Source of the DNA: Spirochaetota bacterium
Lineage (GTDB): Bacteria > Spirochaetota > Spirochaetia > SPDA01 > JAJSAL01
DNA: 52,458 nucleotides
Direction of reading: 5' to 3'
NCBI GenBank assembly: GCA_024274705.1
Contig: JAJSAL010000005.1
Coordinates: forward strand, 1-52,458
Numbering within the stretch: position 1 is the first letter of the stretch; the number at the start of each line of letters is the position of its first letter. Positions 32,448-41,341 of this stretch are shown piece after piece. Made by a program: the position numbers and the translations under genes. The notes beneath the pieces are model-generated. The model had not been told where the DNA came from. It did not search any database and was given only the letters and a program-made list of their open reading frames with translations.

Positions 32448-33368
32448 ATGAGCGATCTGGATTATCTAAAGAACTGGCTGTACAACCACTCTTCAAACGC
32501 GGTTACTCATAATAATTATCGGGAAATGCTCAAAGAGTTCGAGCTATTCTTTACTTATGTATTCAATTCTTCAAGAGATGGCATCAGCATCCTGGACCTG
32601 GATTTTACCATCCTGGGGGTCAACTATACGATTGAGAGGTGGTACTCACATAAGCGGCCCCTGGTAGGCAAGAAATGTTACCAGATTTACCACGACAATA
32701 TTCGTCCCTGTGAGCATTGTCCCACCCTGGAGGCGATCATGTCCGGCAAATCGAATACGGGCATCGTTCCCTTTGAAGTGCCGGGAGCGGTGAAGGGGCG
32801 CCAGGAGCTGTCGGTGTTCCCCCTCTATGATGATCAGAACAAGATGTTCGGTGTCGTGGAGTATGTCAGGGATGTCACCCTTCAGCAGGAAGAAGAGACG
32901 GTCATCGACAACCTGAAAAAACGGCTTCAGCTTAAGGATAAAACTCTTCAGGAACAGGAAACAGCACTGAAAGTGATCCTACAGCACCGCGAAAAAAGTG
33001 AGGAACAGCTTGCTGGTGCAGTGGTCCAGAACATGAAGACTCTGGTGGATCCCCTGGTAGACCGGCTGAAATGTGAAGTTGACAGCGAATCGTGTAGAGA
33101 ACTGCTGATGATGCTTAAAGAACGGCTTAAGCAGATTACATCCCCCTTTCTTAAGAAACTGAACCTGAATGCCGCCGGGCTCACCCAGCGGGAACTTGAG
33201 ATTGCCGGTTTTATCAGGGACGGAAAAACGAGTAAGGAAATATCTACTCTCCTGGGGATATCCGTAAAAGGGGTGGAATTTCACCGCCTGAAGATTCGGG
33301 AAAAACTTGGTCTGTCAAATACAAAGGAGAATCTCTACTCTCATTTGATCTCGCTGCATCTTCTCTGA
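32448..33368 (+). CDS. PAS-LuxR transcriptional regulator with a PAS cysteine cluster
   Basis: A protein of about 306 residues if it starts at ATG 32448; a longer frame extends to 32358 into the divergent gene and is less likely. Residues 35-140 are a PAS domain with C77, C88 and C91 (R-P-C-E-H-C-P), a Cys pattern seen in redox- or metal-sensing PAS domains. Residues 150-200 are a coiled coil. The C-terminal helix-turn-helix L-T-Q-R-E-L-E-I-A with T-S-K-E-I-S and V-E-F-H-R is the LuxR type. It precedes the flavin oxidoreductase and probably controls it through the dyad at 33381 (inference). No good ribosome binding site is visible. Confidence 0.85.
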   Translation: MSDLDYLKNWLYNHSSNAVTHNNYREMLKEFELFFTYVFNSSRDGISILDLDFTILGVNYTIERWYSHKRPLVGKKCYQIYHDNIRPCEHCPTLEAIMSGKSNTGIVPFEVPGAVKGRQELSVFPLYDDQNKMFGVVEYVRDVTLQQEEETVIDNLKKRLQLKDKTLQEQETALKVILQHREKSEEQLAGAVVQNMKTLVDPLVDRLKCEVDSESCRELLMMLKERLKQITSPFLKKLNLNAAGLTQRELEIAGFIRDGKTSKEISTLLGISVKGVEFHRLKIREKLGLSNTKENLYSHLISLHLL

Positions 33369-33380
33369 ACAGGTATTCAC

Positions 33381-33397
33381 CCTAGTAAATAACTAGG
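33381..33397. promoter_or_regulatory. Putative LuxR-type operator
   Basis: CCTAGT and ACTAGG arms flank a five-base AAATA centre. The dyad is centred about 34 bases upstream of the -35 element at 33421, a position used by activators. Confidence 0.5.
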
Positions 33398-33420
33398 AAA
33401 ACCCTCTTACTTTTCTATGA

Positions 33421-33449
33421 TTTACCCACCGGCAGATGAGTCGTACAAT
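33421..33449 (+). promoter_or_regulatory. Promoter of the flavin oxidoreductase gene
   Basis: TTTACC at 33421-33426 and TACAAT at 33444-33449 are separated by 17 bases. The weak -35 element fits activation by an upstream-bound regulator. Confidence 0.5.
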
Positions 33450-33489
33450 ACCGCGTGGATTACACTAAGAGAACAAGGAGAGCCTCGAG

Positions 33490-34734
33490 ATGAATGAAGT
33501 GTATGCAAATTTATTCGAACCGATCAAAATCGGCAACCTGACGGCCCGGAACAGGTTCGTTATCAATGCCATGGAGTGCTGTGATTCCGACAAGGAAGGG
33601 AACCCTACGGAAAAGACCCTGCGCCGGTATAAACGGCTTGCGGAAGGGGGCGCCGGTGTCATCGATCTGGAGGCAATTACCGTAACGTATGAGAGCAGGG
33701 GGCGGCTGTATCAACTTTCCGTAGAACCCCGCAACCGGAAGGCACTGGAGAAATTCGTTTCTGAAGTAAAAGCGGTGAACCACGAGCCGTTGCTCATCCT
33801 GCAGCTTACCCACTCCGGAGAGCTTAGCCATCCTGATTTTTCCCGCAGGGTGTGCGTAAAACCTCTGGCCGGGTTCGGCGGTGATGTCATAGATGAAGCG
33901 TATATCGAAAAGACCATGGACCAGTTCGTTACCGCTGCCAGGATCGCCCATGATGCAGGGGCAGACGGTATCGATTTCAAGAACTGTCACGGCTATCTGG
34001 GGTCTCAGCTGGTACGTCCTTACAACGACCGTAAGTGGAAGTATGGAGGTTCCTTTGAAAACAGGACCCGCTTCACCTTCGAAGTGTACGAACGGATCCA
34101 CAAGGAAATCAATAATCCCAACTTCATAGTGGGTTCCAAAGTGTCCGTCTGGGAAGGATTCCCCGGCGGACAGGGAAGCGCAGGACCGGATTCTCCGGTG
34201 ATGGATATCTCCGAATCCTTGAAGCTCGTTAAGGGTATGGAGGAACGGGGTGCTTCGTTCATCATCGTTTCCGCCGGAAGTCCTTCTATCACACTGGCCC
34301 TTTCTCAGCCGGACAGAAAGGTTCCTGACGACTGCTATCTCCACTTCACCTTTCAGAAGGCAGTCCGGGACACCCTTAAGCCGGAAACCGTCGTAATCGG
34401 ATCCGCTTACTCTGTCCTGAACAATGGAAACAACCAGCTCCAGGCCCGGAAAAAGGAGGAAAATACCCTCCTATACTGGGCGGGCAGGAATATCCGGGAC
34501 CGTGTAACCGACATGATTGCTTTAGGCCGCCAGTCCCTGGCGGACGGCCAGATTCCGCTGAAACTAATGGAAAACAGGGAGAAGAACATCAAATGGTGTA
34601 CCGCCTGTGACAACTGTATAGAACTCCTCATCCGGCAGCTGAACGTCGGCTGTGCTACCTTTGACAGGGAGTACGTGGAAGCCTTAAAACAGATCCGCGA
34701 GGAAGAGGGGCACCTGAAGGCGAAGAGGACCTAG
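33490..34734 (+). CDS. Old-yellow-enzyme-family NADH:flavin oxidoreductase
   Basis: A 414-residue FMN enzyme of the OYE family. L-F-E-P-I-K-I-G-N at the start, the H-G-Y-L-G-S-Q-L-V-R-P block and Y-G-G-S-F-E-N-R-T-R-F near residue 185 are diagnostic. The C-terminal part has W-C-T-A-C-D-N-C and a later Cys (C-x2-C-x2-C-x10-C), similar to the 4Fe-4S site of 2,4-dienoyl-CoA-reductase-type members, but the FAD-binding C-terminal half of those enzymes is missing. It probably reduces an unsaturated carbonyl or steroid-like compound (inference). AAGGAG precedes the ATG. Confidence 0.9.
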   Translation: MNEVYANLFEPIKIGNLTARNRFVINAMECCDSDKEGNPTEKTLRRYKRLAEGGAGVIDLEAITVTYESRGRLYQLSVEPRNRKALEKFVSEVKAVNHEPLLILQLTHSGELSHPDFSRRVCVKPLAGFGGDVIDEAYIEKTMDQFVTAARIAHDAGADGIDFKNCHGYLGSQLVRPYNDRKWKYGGSFENRTRFTFEVYERIHKEINNPNFIVGSKVSVWEGFPGGQGSAGPDSPVMDISESLKLVKGMEERGASFIIVSAGSPSITLALSQPDRKVPDDCYLHFTFQKAVRDTLKPETVVIGSAYSVLNNGNNQLQARKKEENTLLYWAGRNIRDRVTDMIALGRQSLADGQIPLKLMENREKNIKWCTACDNCIELLIRQLNVGCATFDREYVEALKQIREEEGHLKAKRT

Positions 34735-34742
34735 GCGGTCCT
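34726..34742. terminator. Short hairpin at the convergent gene end
   Basis: AGGACC and GGTCCT flank a five-base loop at the end of the oxidoreductase gene, 18 bases before the end of the convergent Cache-GGDEF gene. No T-run is present, so its role as a terminator is uncertain. Confidence 0.35.
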
Positions 34743-34759
34743 TGCAGTTCTAATCAACA

Positions 34760-36550
34760 TCACTCGTTGTCATCGATACGCCGGTCCAGAAAAAGAACAC
34801 TGCCGGATATGGCCTTAGCTTTCTTTTTTAAGTCCACGCAGCGCTCGGAAAGCTCGAGATGGTGAGCAAAGGCCTGCTTGCGAAGATCGACGCCGGCCAT
34901 GCTCAAGGTCATGATCGGGAACTTCTGTATGCTGCCCTTTCGATCCTTGGCGATGATAGACCGCTTGTCCAGGTCTTCACTGGAATAGAAGTCTTCGATG
35001 CCTCGGTCAAATTGGTGCCCGATCCTGTCGCTGATTTCGGTGATCGTCTCGGCGTCTACGATAAACATGAAATCATCTCCACCGATATGGCCGACAAAAC
35101 CGTATTCCGGCTTGAGTTTCTGGAAAACATCTACGATTGTATTTGCAGTAAACTGGATTACCCTGTCGCCCAGGGCGAATCCATAATGGTCGTTGTATGC
35201 TTTGAAGTTGTCCAGGTCACAGTATACGACAGCCAATCCCCGTTCCATATTGATGGCCCGGGTGATTGCTTCGGTTACAGCCCTGTTTCCCGGCAGCCGG
35301 GTGAGGGGATTCGAGTCGAGGGCCTTAAGGCGCAGATTGTTGATCCGGAGAGACAAGATGAGGAAGACGGTGATGGTGAATCCCAACACGGTGATAACGA
35401 CCCAGCGGATTATCGTGTAAGAGGCAAAAGCTTCCTGAGTATCCATCTCGGTCACCATGCCGAACCCGATGTCCGGGTTCCAAAAACCGGTTCCAACGAC
35501 CAACACGCCCCGGTAGTCCCTGTACGGTTCCAGGATGGATACTGGATCGGTCAATACATGCTGGGAATGGATTACTTCCTCCGCGATTCTGGTTAGATTC
35601 GGTCCATGTCTGTGTTCCGGTGCAGCAATTTCAGCCGTCAGCTCTCTTCCCAGGTCCCTTACCTGGATGTTCAGGATACTCCGCTCTCCCTCTCCTATTA
35701 ATCCAAGGTTCCTCAAAGAGTCGTCGAACCGGCTTTCGGTAATGAGGGTGCCCTGACCGTTGAAAACATAGGTTTCACCTGAATAGCCGAATTGGCCGAA
35801 TTCAGTAATGTTGGAATATCCTCGGTCCGGATTGATCCTGACGGTGAGTACAGCGATGACCTCATCCTTCCCCTCACGGTAAAGCGGTGCCGCTGTAAAC
35901 ATCGTGGGCGCACTCTCGAGCATCCTGCCATCTTCAGTTTCCAGCGGAACATCCGATTTGACCGGAAGGGTTATCTGACTTTTACCGTTAAAAATATTTT
36001 CCAGCAGGTTCTCGTAGCTGTAAATTGACAGAAGATTTACTTCGCCTATGTTATTATCCCGCATCGAGGCGATGTTGACGAAATCGGGACTGATAATGAA
36101 GATACCTTCGTATTGATGTTCCTCCAGGCGCGGACGGAAAAACCGGCGCAACTCTTCCAGGTAAGGACTGCTTCGTAGAATGTCGGCAACGTGAGGTTCG
36201 TCGATGTTTTCCTGATACAGGTTCAACTGTGCGGCGGCGAGGTTCAAGACCTCCTTGGACATGGTCCACTCGTTGATATCCCTTATCTGGTCGGTGATCC
36301 AGCTGTCCATGTTCTTACCCGTGGTCTGCAGAACGGCCTGGAGTGATTCTTCCACCTTGTAACTGATTTGTCTCTTGATGACCGACAGAACGGTTACCGA
36401 CAACACGATGGCAATAGAGAGGGAAACGGCAATAAGGGGTACAGTGAAACCGCGGGCGCCGGATTTAATAAAACCCGCATAGCGGGGAGGCAGTCTGCTG
36501 CTATGCAGGCTACTTATTTTAGGGACCGCACTAGTAACATCTTGAGCCAC
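34760..36550 (-). CDS. Membrane-bound Cache-GGDEF diguanylate cyclase
   Basis: A 596-residue receptor-cyclase. Transmembrane segments lie near residues 34-57 and 380-401. The periplasmic part between them has the double-Cache layout, with Y-V-F-N-G-Q-G-T-L-I near 261 and a late G-F-G-M-V-T-E-M. The GGDEF domain begins near residue 415 (N-P-L-T-R-L-P-G-N-R). The active site reads G-G-D-D-F at 490-494, a conservative change of G-G-D-E-F. The R-x-x-D inhibition site is absent (K-P-E-Y instead). It probably senses a small extracellular ligand and makes cyclic di-GMP (inference). Confidence 0.9.
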   Translation of the reverse strand: MAQDVTSAVPKISSLHSSRLPPRYAGFIKSGARGFTVPLIAVSLSIAIVLSVTVLSVIKRQISYKVEESLQAVLQTTGKNMDSWITDQIRDINEWTMSKEVLNLAAAQLNLYQENIDEPHVADILRSSPYLEELRRFFRPRLEEHQYEGIFIISPDFVNIASMRDNNIGEVNLLSIYSYENLLENIFNGKSQITLPVKSDVPLETEDGRMLESAPTMFTAAPLYREGKDEVIAVLTVRINPDRGYSNITEFGQFGYSGETYVFNGQGTLITESRFDDSLRNLGLIGEGERSILNIQVRDLGRELTAEIAAPEHRHGPNLTRIAEEVIHSQHVLTDPVSILEPYRDYRGVLVVGTGFWNPDIGFGMVTEMDTQEAFASYTIIRWVVITVLGFTITVFLILSLRINNLRLKALDSNPLTRLPGNRAVTEAITRAINMERGLAVVYCDLDNFKAYNDHYGFALGDRVIQFTANTIVDVFQKLKPEYGFVGHIGGDDFMFIVDAETITEISDRIGHQFDRGIEDFYSSEDLDKRSIIAKDRKGSIQKFPIMTLSMAGVDLRKQAFAHHLELSERCVDLKKKAKAISGSVLFLDRRIDDNE

Positions 36551-36622
36551 AACCTGCCTATTATAATACTTCTTTCACGATGAGGGAATAAAAAAATATT
36601 GATATGCCCTCGGAAGCCGCAT

Positions 36623-38608
36623 TTACAATGATCGAATCAGCCCGGCGAATTTTTCCACGGTAAATCCCAGGTAGTCCGCAGCTTCATTTCCCGGGCCGGA
36701 TACGCCGAACCGGTCTATAGAAAAGATGTGGTCCCTGGAAGCGGCAATCCCTTCCCAGCCGGATTTTACCCCGGCTTCTGCAGTGAAAACAGGAGGTCCT
36801 GCCGGAAGGACCATGTTTCTAAAAGCACTATCCTGAGAAAGAAAGGCTTCCCTGTCCGGCATGGAGACAACACGGATCTTTTTATCCGGAAGGAGCGCAG
36901 CCGTTTCCAGACACATTCCGACTTCCGATCCCGAACCAACCAGGATGACCTCAGGAGTTCCATCAGAATCCCGGACTATATAGGCACCCTTACGCATACT
37001 TTTTTCCCAGTTCGGATCATGCTTATTATACACCGGGAGATCCTGCCGTGAGAGTACCAGCGCGGTAGGTCCTTCCAGATGCTCCATGGCCATGGTCCAG
37101 GCTTCCACAGTCTCCTGGGGGTCTCCCGGCCGGAGTACTTTGAGGCCCGGGATAACCCTCAAGGATGCCAGGTGCTCGATAGGCTGATGGGTGGGCCCGT
37201 CACCTCCCATGTAGATCGAATCGTGGGTGAGGATGTAGATAACCGGAAGCCCCATAAGAGCACACAGACGGATAGCCGGACGCATGTAGTCGGCAAACTG
37301 CACCAGGGTTCCGGCATACACCCGGAATCCTCCGTGCAGGGTGATGCCGCTGGCAATTGACGCCATGGCGTGTTCCCGTACACCGAAGCGGATAGTTTTG
37401 CCTGCAATGTTATCGTGGCTGAACTCACCGTGCTCCGGCAGCTCGGTTTTCGTGGTGGGTCCCAAATCTGCTGAACCGCCGATAAGGTTAGGCACTACGT
37501 CGGAATAGGCGGAAAGAACACGGCCGCTGGTGGACCTGGCTGCTTCGGAATCACCCCCGGCGTATTCAGGGAGCCTTGCTTCCTGATAATACGGCCGGCC
37601 GTACTCGAACCATGCGTCTATTTCCCGTGCATCTTGCGGGTTTTCAGCCTTCCATTCGTTGTACAGTTCTACCCAAGACTGGTACTTCTTTTTCCATTCT
37701 TTCTCTTTTTCCGCAAAGTAGTCCACCGCTTCGGAGAAGACGTAGAAGGTTTCATCTTCCGGAGCGCCGAAATTCCGTTTCATCGCTTTTATTTCGTCCC
37801 AGCCGACAGGGGCACCGTGCACCTTGTGATTTCCCTGCATGGTCGGGGCGCCTTTCCCGATGATCGAAGTCAATTTGATAAGGCACGGCTTGTCCTGGTC
37901 CGATTTGGCCTTTTCCACCAGGTCGTAGATCTGCTGCACATCGTGGGCGCTTCCCTTAAGGGTCTGCCATCCGTATGCCCGGAAACGGGCGCACACATCT
38001 TCGGTAAATGTGATATCGGTGGACCCTTCAATGGAAACTTTATTGTCATCCCAGAAGGCGATCAGTTTTCCAAGCTTAAGGTGACCCGCCAGGGAGGCGG
38101 CTTCGGCGGAAAGACCTTCCATGAGGCACCCGTCGCCCACGATTACGTATGTGTAATGATCGATAATGCAGTGCCGTTTCGTATTGAACCTGTACCGCAG
38201 TTTTTTTTCTGCTACAGCCATTCCGACTGCCGTGGCAAAACCGGCGCCGAGAGGACCCGTCGTCGTTTCGATACCCGGTGTATGGCCGTATTCCGGATGG
38301 CCCGGGCATTGGGACCCTGCCCGGCGGAATCTCATGAGTTCTTCTTTCGGAAGCCCGAAACCTGCAAGGTGAAGGAGGGAATATTGGAGCATCGCTCCGT
38401 GACCGGCGGAGAGGACAAACCGGTCGCGATTGATCCAGTTCGGTTTTTTATTGTAATGGTTCAGGATTTCCCCGTACAACACTGCTCCGACATCAGCAAA
38501 CCCCAATGCCATACCGGGATGCCCGGTTGTAGAAGTTTCCACTGCGTCCGTCACGAGAATACGGACAGATTTTGCTGCAAGGTCCAGTCGTTTCTGATCG
38601 AGTTTCAT
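36623..38608 (-). CDS. tkt: Transketolase
   Basis: A 661-residue transketolase, full length for the family. It moves two-carbon units between sugar phosphates in the pentose phosphate pathway with thiamine diphosphate. G-H-P-G-M-A-L-G near residue 29 and the cofactor motif V-G-D-G-C-L-M-E-G (with D-D-N-K-V later) near 157 are visible. The pyrimidine domain has the R-F-G-V-R-E-H-A-M segment with the catalytic Glu. It is a single gene with its own promoter (38682-38711). The surrounding pentose-type genes would feed it. Confidence 0.97.
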   Translation of the reverse strand: MKLDQKRLDLAAKSVRILVTDAVETSTTGHPGMALGFADVGAVLYGEILNHYNKKPNWINRDRFVLSAGHGAMLQYSLLHLAGFGLPKEELMRFRRAGSQCPGHPEYGHTPGIETTTGPLGAGFATAVGMAVAEKKLRYRFNTKRHCIIDHYTYVIVGDGCLMEGLSAEAASLAGHLKLGKLIAFWDDNKVSIEGSTDITFTEDVCARFRAYGWQTLKGSAHDVQQIYDLVEKAKSDQDKPCLIKLTSIIGKGAPTMQGNHKVHGAPVGWDEIKAMKRNFGAPEDETFYVFSEAVDYFAEKEKEWKKKYQSWVELYNEWKAENPQDAREIDAWFEYGRPYYQEARLPEYAGGDSEAARSTSGRVLSAYSDVVPNLIGGSADLGPTTKTELPEHGEFSHDNIAGKTIRFGVREHAMASIASGITLHGGFRVYAGTLVQFADYMRPAIRLCALMGLPVIYILTHDSIYMGGDGPTHQPIEHLASLRVIPGLKVLRPGDPQETVEAWTMAMEHLEGPTALVLSRQDLPVYNKHDPNWEKSMRKGAYIVRDSDGTPEVILVGSGSEVGMCLETAALLPDKKIRVVSMPDREAFLSQDSAFRNMVLPAGPPVFTAEAGVKSGWEGIAASRDHIFSIDRFGVSGPGNEAADYLGFTVEKFAGLIRSL

Positions 38609-38681
38609 ATATACCTCTGGTTACAGGACATCATAGATGATAGCTCAAACTGATACTGTTTATATCACGCTTAACGCACTA

Positions 38682-38711
38682 AGTATAAAAGGAGCTGTAT
38701 CCCCGTGTCAA
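38682..38711 (-). promoter_or_regulatory. Sigma-70 promoter of tkt
   Basis: On the minus strand TTGACA (38711-38706) and TATACT (38687-38682) are separated by 18 bases. Transcription would begin near 38675, leaving a leader of about 65 bases before the tkt start codon. Confidence 0.75.
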
Positions 38712-38757
38712 TTACAGGAGCAGTTTTTCGTGAAAATCATCATTACATAAGGGCCGG

Positions 38758-39975
38758 TCAGGAACGGGTGTGGGTTACCTTCACGCGGTCGGTAACATCC
38801 CTGCTTATTCCGATGATTCCCCGCACATTCCCTTGGCTGTCGAAATAAGGAGCTTTTGTTACTTCAAACAGCCTCTTTCTTCCGTTGGCATAGTACATCC
38901 ATTCTGTATTTGTTGCCGGTTTTTTGTGTCTGATAACAGTCTGGTCCCTGTCATAGAAAAACCTGGCCATCTCTTCCGGGAAAAGATCGTAATCACCCTG
39001 TCCGACGATCCTCTCCTTTGGCAGCCCCATCAGTTCACTGAAGGCTTTGTTGCATCCGATAATCGTCCCGTTTGTGTCTTTATAAAAAATGAGATCCGGT
39101 GTGGAATCGATCAGATTCTGGATAAACTCGTTGGCAACGGATAACTCTTCACGGGAGTACTGGTTTCTCATCTCCAAAAGGCGGATATAACCGGTCCTGT
39201 AGTCACTGGGGCTTAATTGCATGAATTTTTTAAACGATCTGCTGAAATGTGATTCGCTGGCGAATTCCAGCTGGGCTGCCACCACGTGTACCGGCAGATT
39301 GTCTTGAGTAAGGAGGGAAGTGGCTTTTTCGATTTTCAACCTGTTATAGTATTTCATGGGAGACATGCCGGTGATTTTTTTAAAGAGCCTGATGAGATAC
39401 TCTTCCGATATATTCAGTTCCCGGGCTAATTTCGATAGAGTGAGTTTCTCATTCAGGTTTCGATCCATTATTTTAAGCGCTTTGTCTACATGGACATTGT
39501 GGAGAGGAGTATGGACCGTGGTATCAAAAACAGATGTGCATTCATAGAAGAATCCTTTCAACTGATGAGATGCGGCAGTGAGCATGTAGGAACGGGAGGA
39601 ACTGATGTTCTTTTTTATCTGTTCGATAAAAAACCTTGTATTCTTTGGAACCTGAAATACCCTGGCATGCAGAAACACTTCACTTAAGAACTCTTTGAAA
39701 CCCGAGTCCTCCGGCTCCAGGATGAAGATGACCCGGTAGAAGTAAGCATCGAATGCCGGACCTAAGTGCAGCCTGGTTTTTTCGTAAGGGAAGGTGAGGA
39801 CTGCGGAGCCGCCGGATATGGTATAGGAGGTGCGTTCTACTGTTATGTTTCCTTTCCACTGGATGAAGTAGTAGAGTTGGTAGTCCTGGTGAACATGTGA
39901 GTGGAGATTGAACTCCCAGGAAGGTACAGGGTTTCCCGGTCCGGAAGAGAAGAAGGCGATATCTTTAAAAATCAT
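38758..39975 (-). CDS. AraC-family regulator with C-terminal PAS domain
   Basis: A regulator of about 405 residues if it begins at ATG 39975; a TTG at 40056 would add 27 residues. The N-terminal part is a cupin sensor (N-L-H-S-H-V-H-Q-D-Y). Two AraC helix-turn-helix motifs follow (L-S-K-L-A-R-E-L-N-I-S and V-A-A-Q-L-E-F-A-S-E-S-H-F-S-R-S-F-K). The last 120 residues are a PAS domain (L-I-D-S-T-P-D-L-I-F-Y-K-D, ending I-I-G-I-S-R-D-V-T-D-R). DNA-binding domains of AraC proteins are usually C-terminal, so this order is uncommon. Its target could be tkt or the divergent LacI locus (inference). Confidence 0.85.
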   Translation of the reverse strand: MIFKDIAFFSSGPGNPVPSWEFNLHSHVHQDYQLYYFIQWKGNITVERTSYTISGGSAVLTFPYEKTRLHLGPAFDAYFYRVIFILEPEDSGFKEFLSEVFLHARVFQVPKNTRFFIEQIKKNISSSRSYMLTAASHQLKGFFYECTSVFDTTVHTPLHNVHVDKALKIMDRNLNEKLTLSKLARELNISEEYLIRLFKKITGMSPMKYYNRLKIEKATSLLTQDNLPVHVVAAQLEFASESHFSRSFKKFMQLSPSDYRTGYIRLLEMRNQYSREELSVANEFIQNLIDSTPDLIFYKDTNGTIIGCNKAFSELMGLPKERIVGQGDYDLFPEEMARFFYDRDQTVIRHKKPATNTEWMYYANGRKRLFEVTKAPYFDSQGNVRGIIGISRDVTDRVKVTHTRS

Positions 39976-40124
39976 AGAGATAAAGATAGATAAAAGTAAA
40001 CATTTAGTCAATTCCGTGTAATAACAGGTCAATTTTAACCATTCCGCTGAATACAAACCTGTTGTATTCTTCGTTACTACAAGCGGTAAGACTGGAAGGT
40101 AAAGCGTAAAGCACTATAAGAATA

Positions 40125-40153
40125 TTGACAAACTGGTTCCTTTACGTTAGAAT
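40125..40153 (+). promoter_or_regulatory. Promoter of the second LacI operon
   Basis: TTGACA at 40125-40130 and TAGAAT at 40148-40153 are separated by 17 bases. The predicted start is near 40160, just before the first operator. Confidence 0.8.
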
Positions 40154-40163
40154 AATGCATAGT

Positions 40164-40175
40164 AAAACCGGTTTT
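40164..40175. promoter_or_regulatory. LacI-type operator 1 (AAAACCGGTTTT)
   Basis: A 12-bp perfect palindrome with central CG directly after the promoter. It matches the second site before the LacI gene, which argues for autoregulation. Confidence 0.8.
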
Positions 40176-40218
40176 GTCTGACCTTATGTAGCTCTGTAGA
40201 ATCAGTATGGTTAAAATG

Positions 40219-40228
40219 AGCGCTTTAA
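40219..40228. promoter_or_regulatory. Possible site for the other LacI regulator
   Basis: AGCGCTTTAA is identical to ten bases of the site at 23047-23060 read on the other strand. It lies in the leader of the second LacI operon. Confidence 0.3.
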
Positions 40229-40305
40229 TTTGTTTTTAAGTAATACATTACATCTTAGAGCGTTAAGTTGGAGATGAGAAAGTAAAATGTTTGGAGGTTT
40301 TTAAT

Positions 40306-40317
40306 AAAACCGGTTTC
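40306..40317. promoter_or_regulatory. LacI-type operator 2
   Basis: AAAACCGGTTTC differs by one base from operator 1 and ends 10 bases before the LacI start codon. The two operator centres are 142 bases apart, so a loop is possible. Confidence 0.65.
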
Positions 40318-40327
40318 ATAAAGGTCT

Positions 40328-41341
40328 ATGGGTAAGATAACCATTAACGAAATAGCAAAAATCGCCAATGTATCTAAGAGTACGATCTCCAGGGTCCTCA
40401 ATAAGAGTGGTACCGTTTCTACGAAAACAAAAAAAGCCGTCCTCGATGCAATCGATGCCCTGGATTATAAGCCTAATGAAATTGCCAGGTCCCTGGCAAC
40501 AAAACGGACCAGGACAATCGGACTGATCATTCAGGATGTCCGGAATCTCTATTACGCCCAGGCGTGCTGGCACACCGAGAGAATACTCAGGAAAATGGGA
40601 TACACCACCATTATCTGTAATGCCGACAACGATCCGGTAGTGGAAGAGTCTTTTCTTACAGGACTCAAATACAGGAATGTTGACGGTATCCTGTGTATCG
40701 GTATCCAGGAAGATGCAACGAGTATTCTTAACTTTAAATCGAAAGAAGAAATTCCTCTTGTCCTGGTAGACCGGATGGTGAAGGGATATCCTATCCCTGC
40801 AGTAAATCTGGACAACGAATATGGCGGAAGACTGGTAGCAGACTACCTGTTCAGCCTGGGGCATACAAATATAGCTTTTATAACATCAGATTTTACCGAA
40901 GCTGAAAGAACCCGGTTCGAAGGATTCAGGGCTGCATTTCAGGCCAGGAATTTGCATTTGGAAGACCGGTGTATTATAAAGCAGAGTGAGGAGTTGTGGC
41001 ACCAGGGTACGTGTGAACCCCTTGTCCGGCTGCTCAGGGAGAGCGACCGGCCTACAGCGTTGTTTGCCTCGAATGATTACAAAGCTTTGCGAGTCCTCCG
41101 TATCCTTCGGCAGCACAATATTTCCGTGCCTGGAGATATTTCTGTGGTCGGGTATGATGATATAGAAACTGCCTCCATCGTACATCCGGCACTTACGACG
41201 GTGCACCAGCCTATAGACAAGATGGTAGAACTGGGCACCAGGAGGCTCCTGAAGCTGATTGACGGGGAAAGAGAAATAGACGAGCAGCAGGTGCTTCAGC
41301 CCTTGCTTGTTGAGAGGGAGTCCACCAGGAGTCTCTGCTGA
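40328..41341 (+). CDS. LacI-family transcriptional regulator (second)
   Basis: A 337-residue LacI regulator. The helix-turn-helix I-N-E-I-A-K-I-A-N-V-S-K-S-T-I-S-R-V-L-N is canonical, and the hinge is N-E-I-A-R-S-L-A. The effector domain follows with F-A-S-N-D near residue 240 and V-G-Y-D-D near 275. It heads the operon that encodes the ABC transporter and the sugar dehydrogenases and is flanked by two matching operators, so it most likely represses its own operon until the substrate is present (inference). Confidence 0.94.
   Translation: MGKITINEIAKIANVSKSTISRVLNKSGTVSTKTKKAVLDAIDALDYKPNEIARSLATKRTRTIGLIIQDVRNLYYAQACWHTERILRKMGYTTIICNADNDPVVEESFLTGLKYRNVDGILCIGIQEDATSILNFKSKEEIPLVLVDRMVKGYPIPAVNLDNEYGGRLVADYLFSLGHTNIAFITSDFTEAERTRFEGFRAAFQARNLHLEDRCIIKQSEELWHQGTCEPLVRLLRESDRPTALFASNDYKALRVLRILRQHNISVPGDISVVGYDDIETASIVHPALTTVHQPIDKMVELGTRRLLKLIDGEREIDEQQVLQPLLVERESTRSLC

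Noticed and set aside
33511..34344. Open minus-strand frame of 277 codons
   Set aside because: Antisense shadow of the flavin oxidoreductase.
34859..35596. Open plus-strand frame of 245 codons
   Set aside because: Antisense to the Cache-GGDEF gene, with no family features.
37634..38653. Open plus-strand frame of 339 codons
   Set aside because: It is the complement of the transketolase gene, which has clear cofactor motifs and a promoter.
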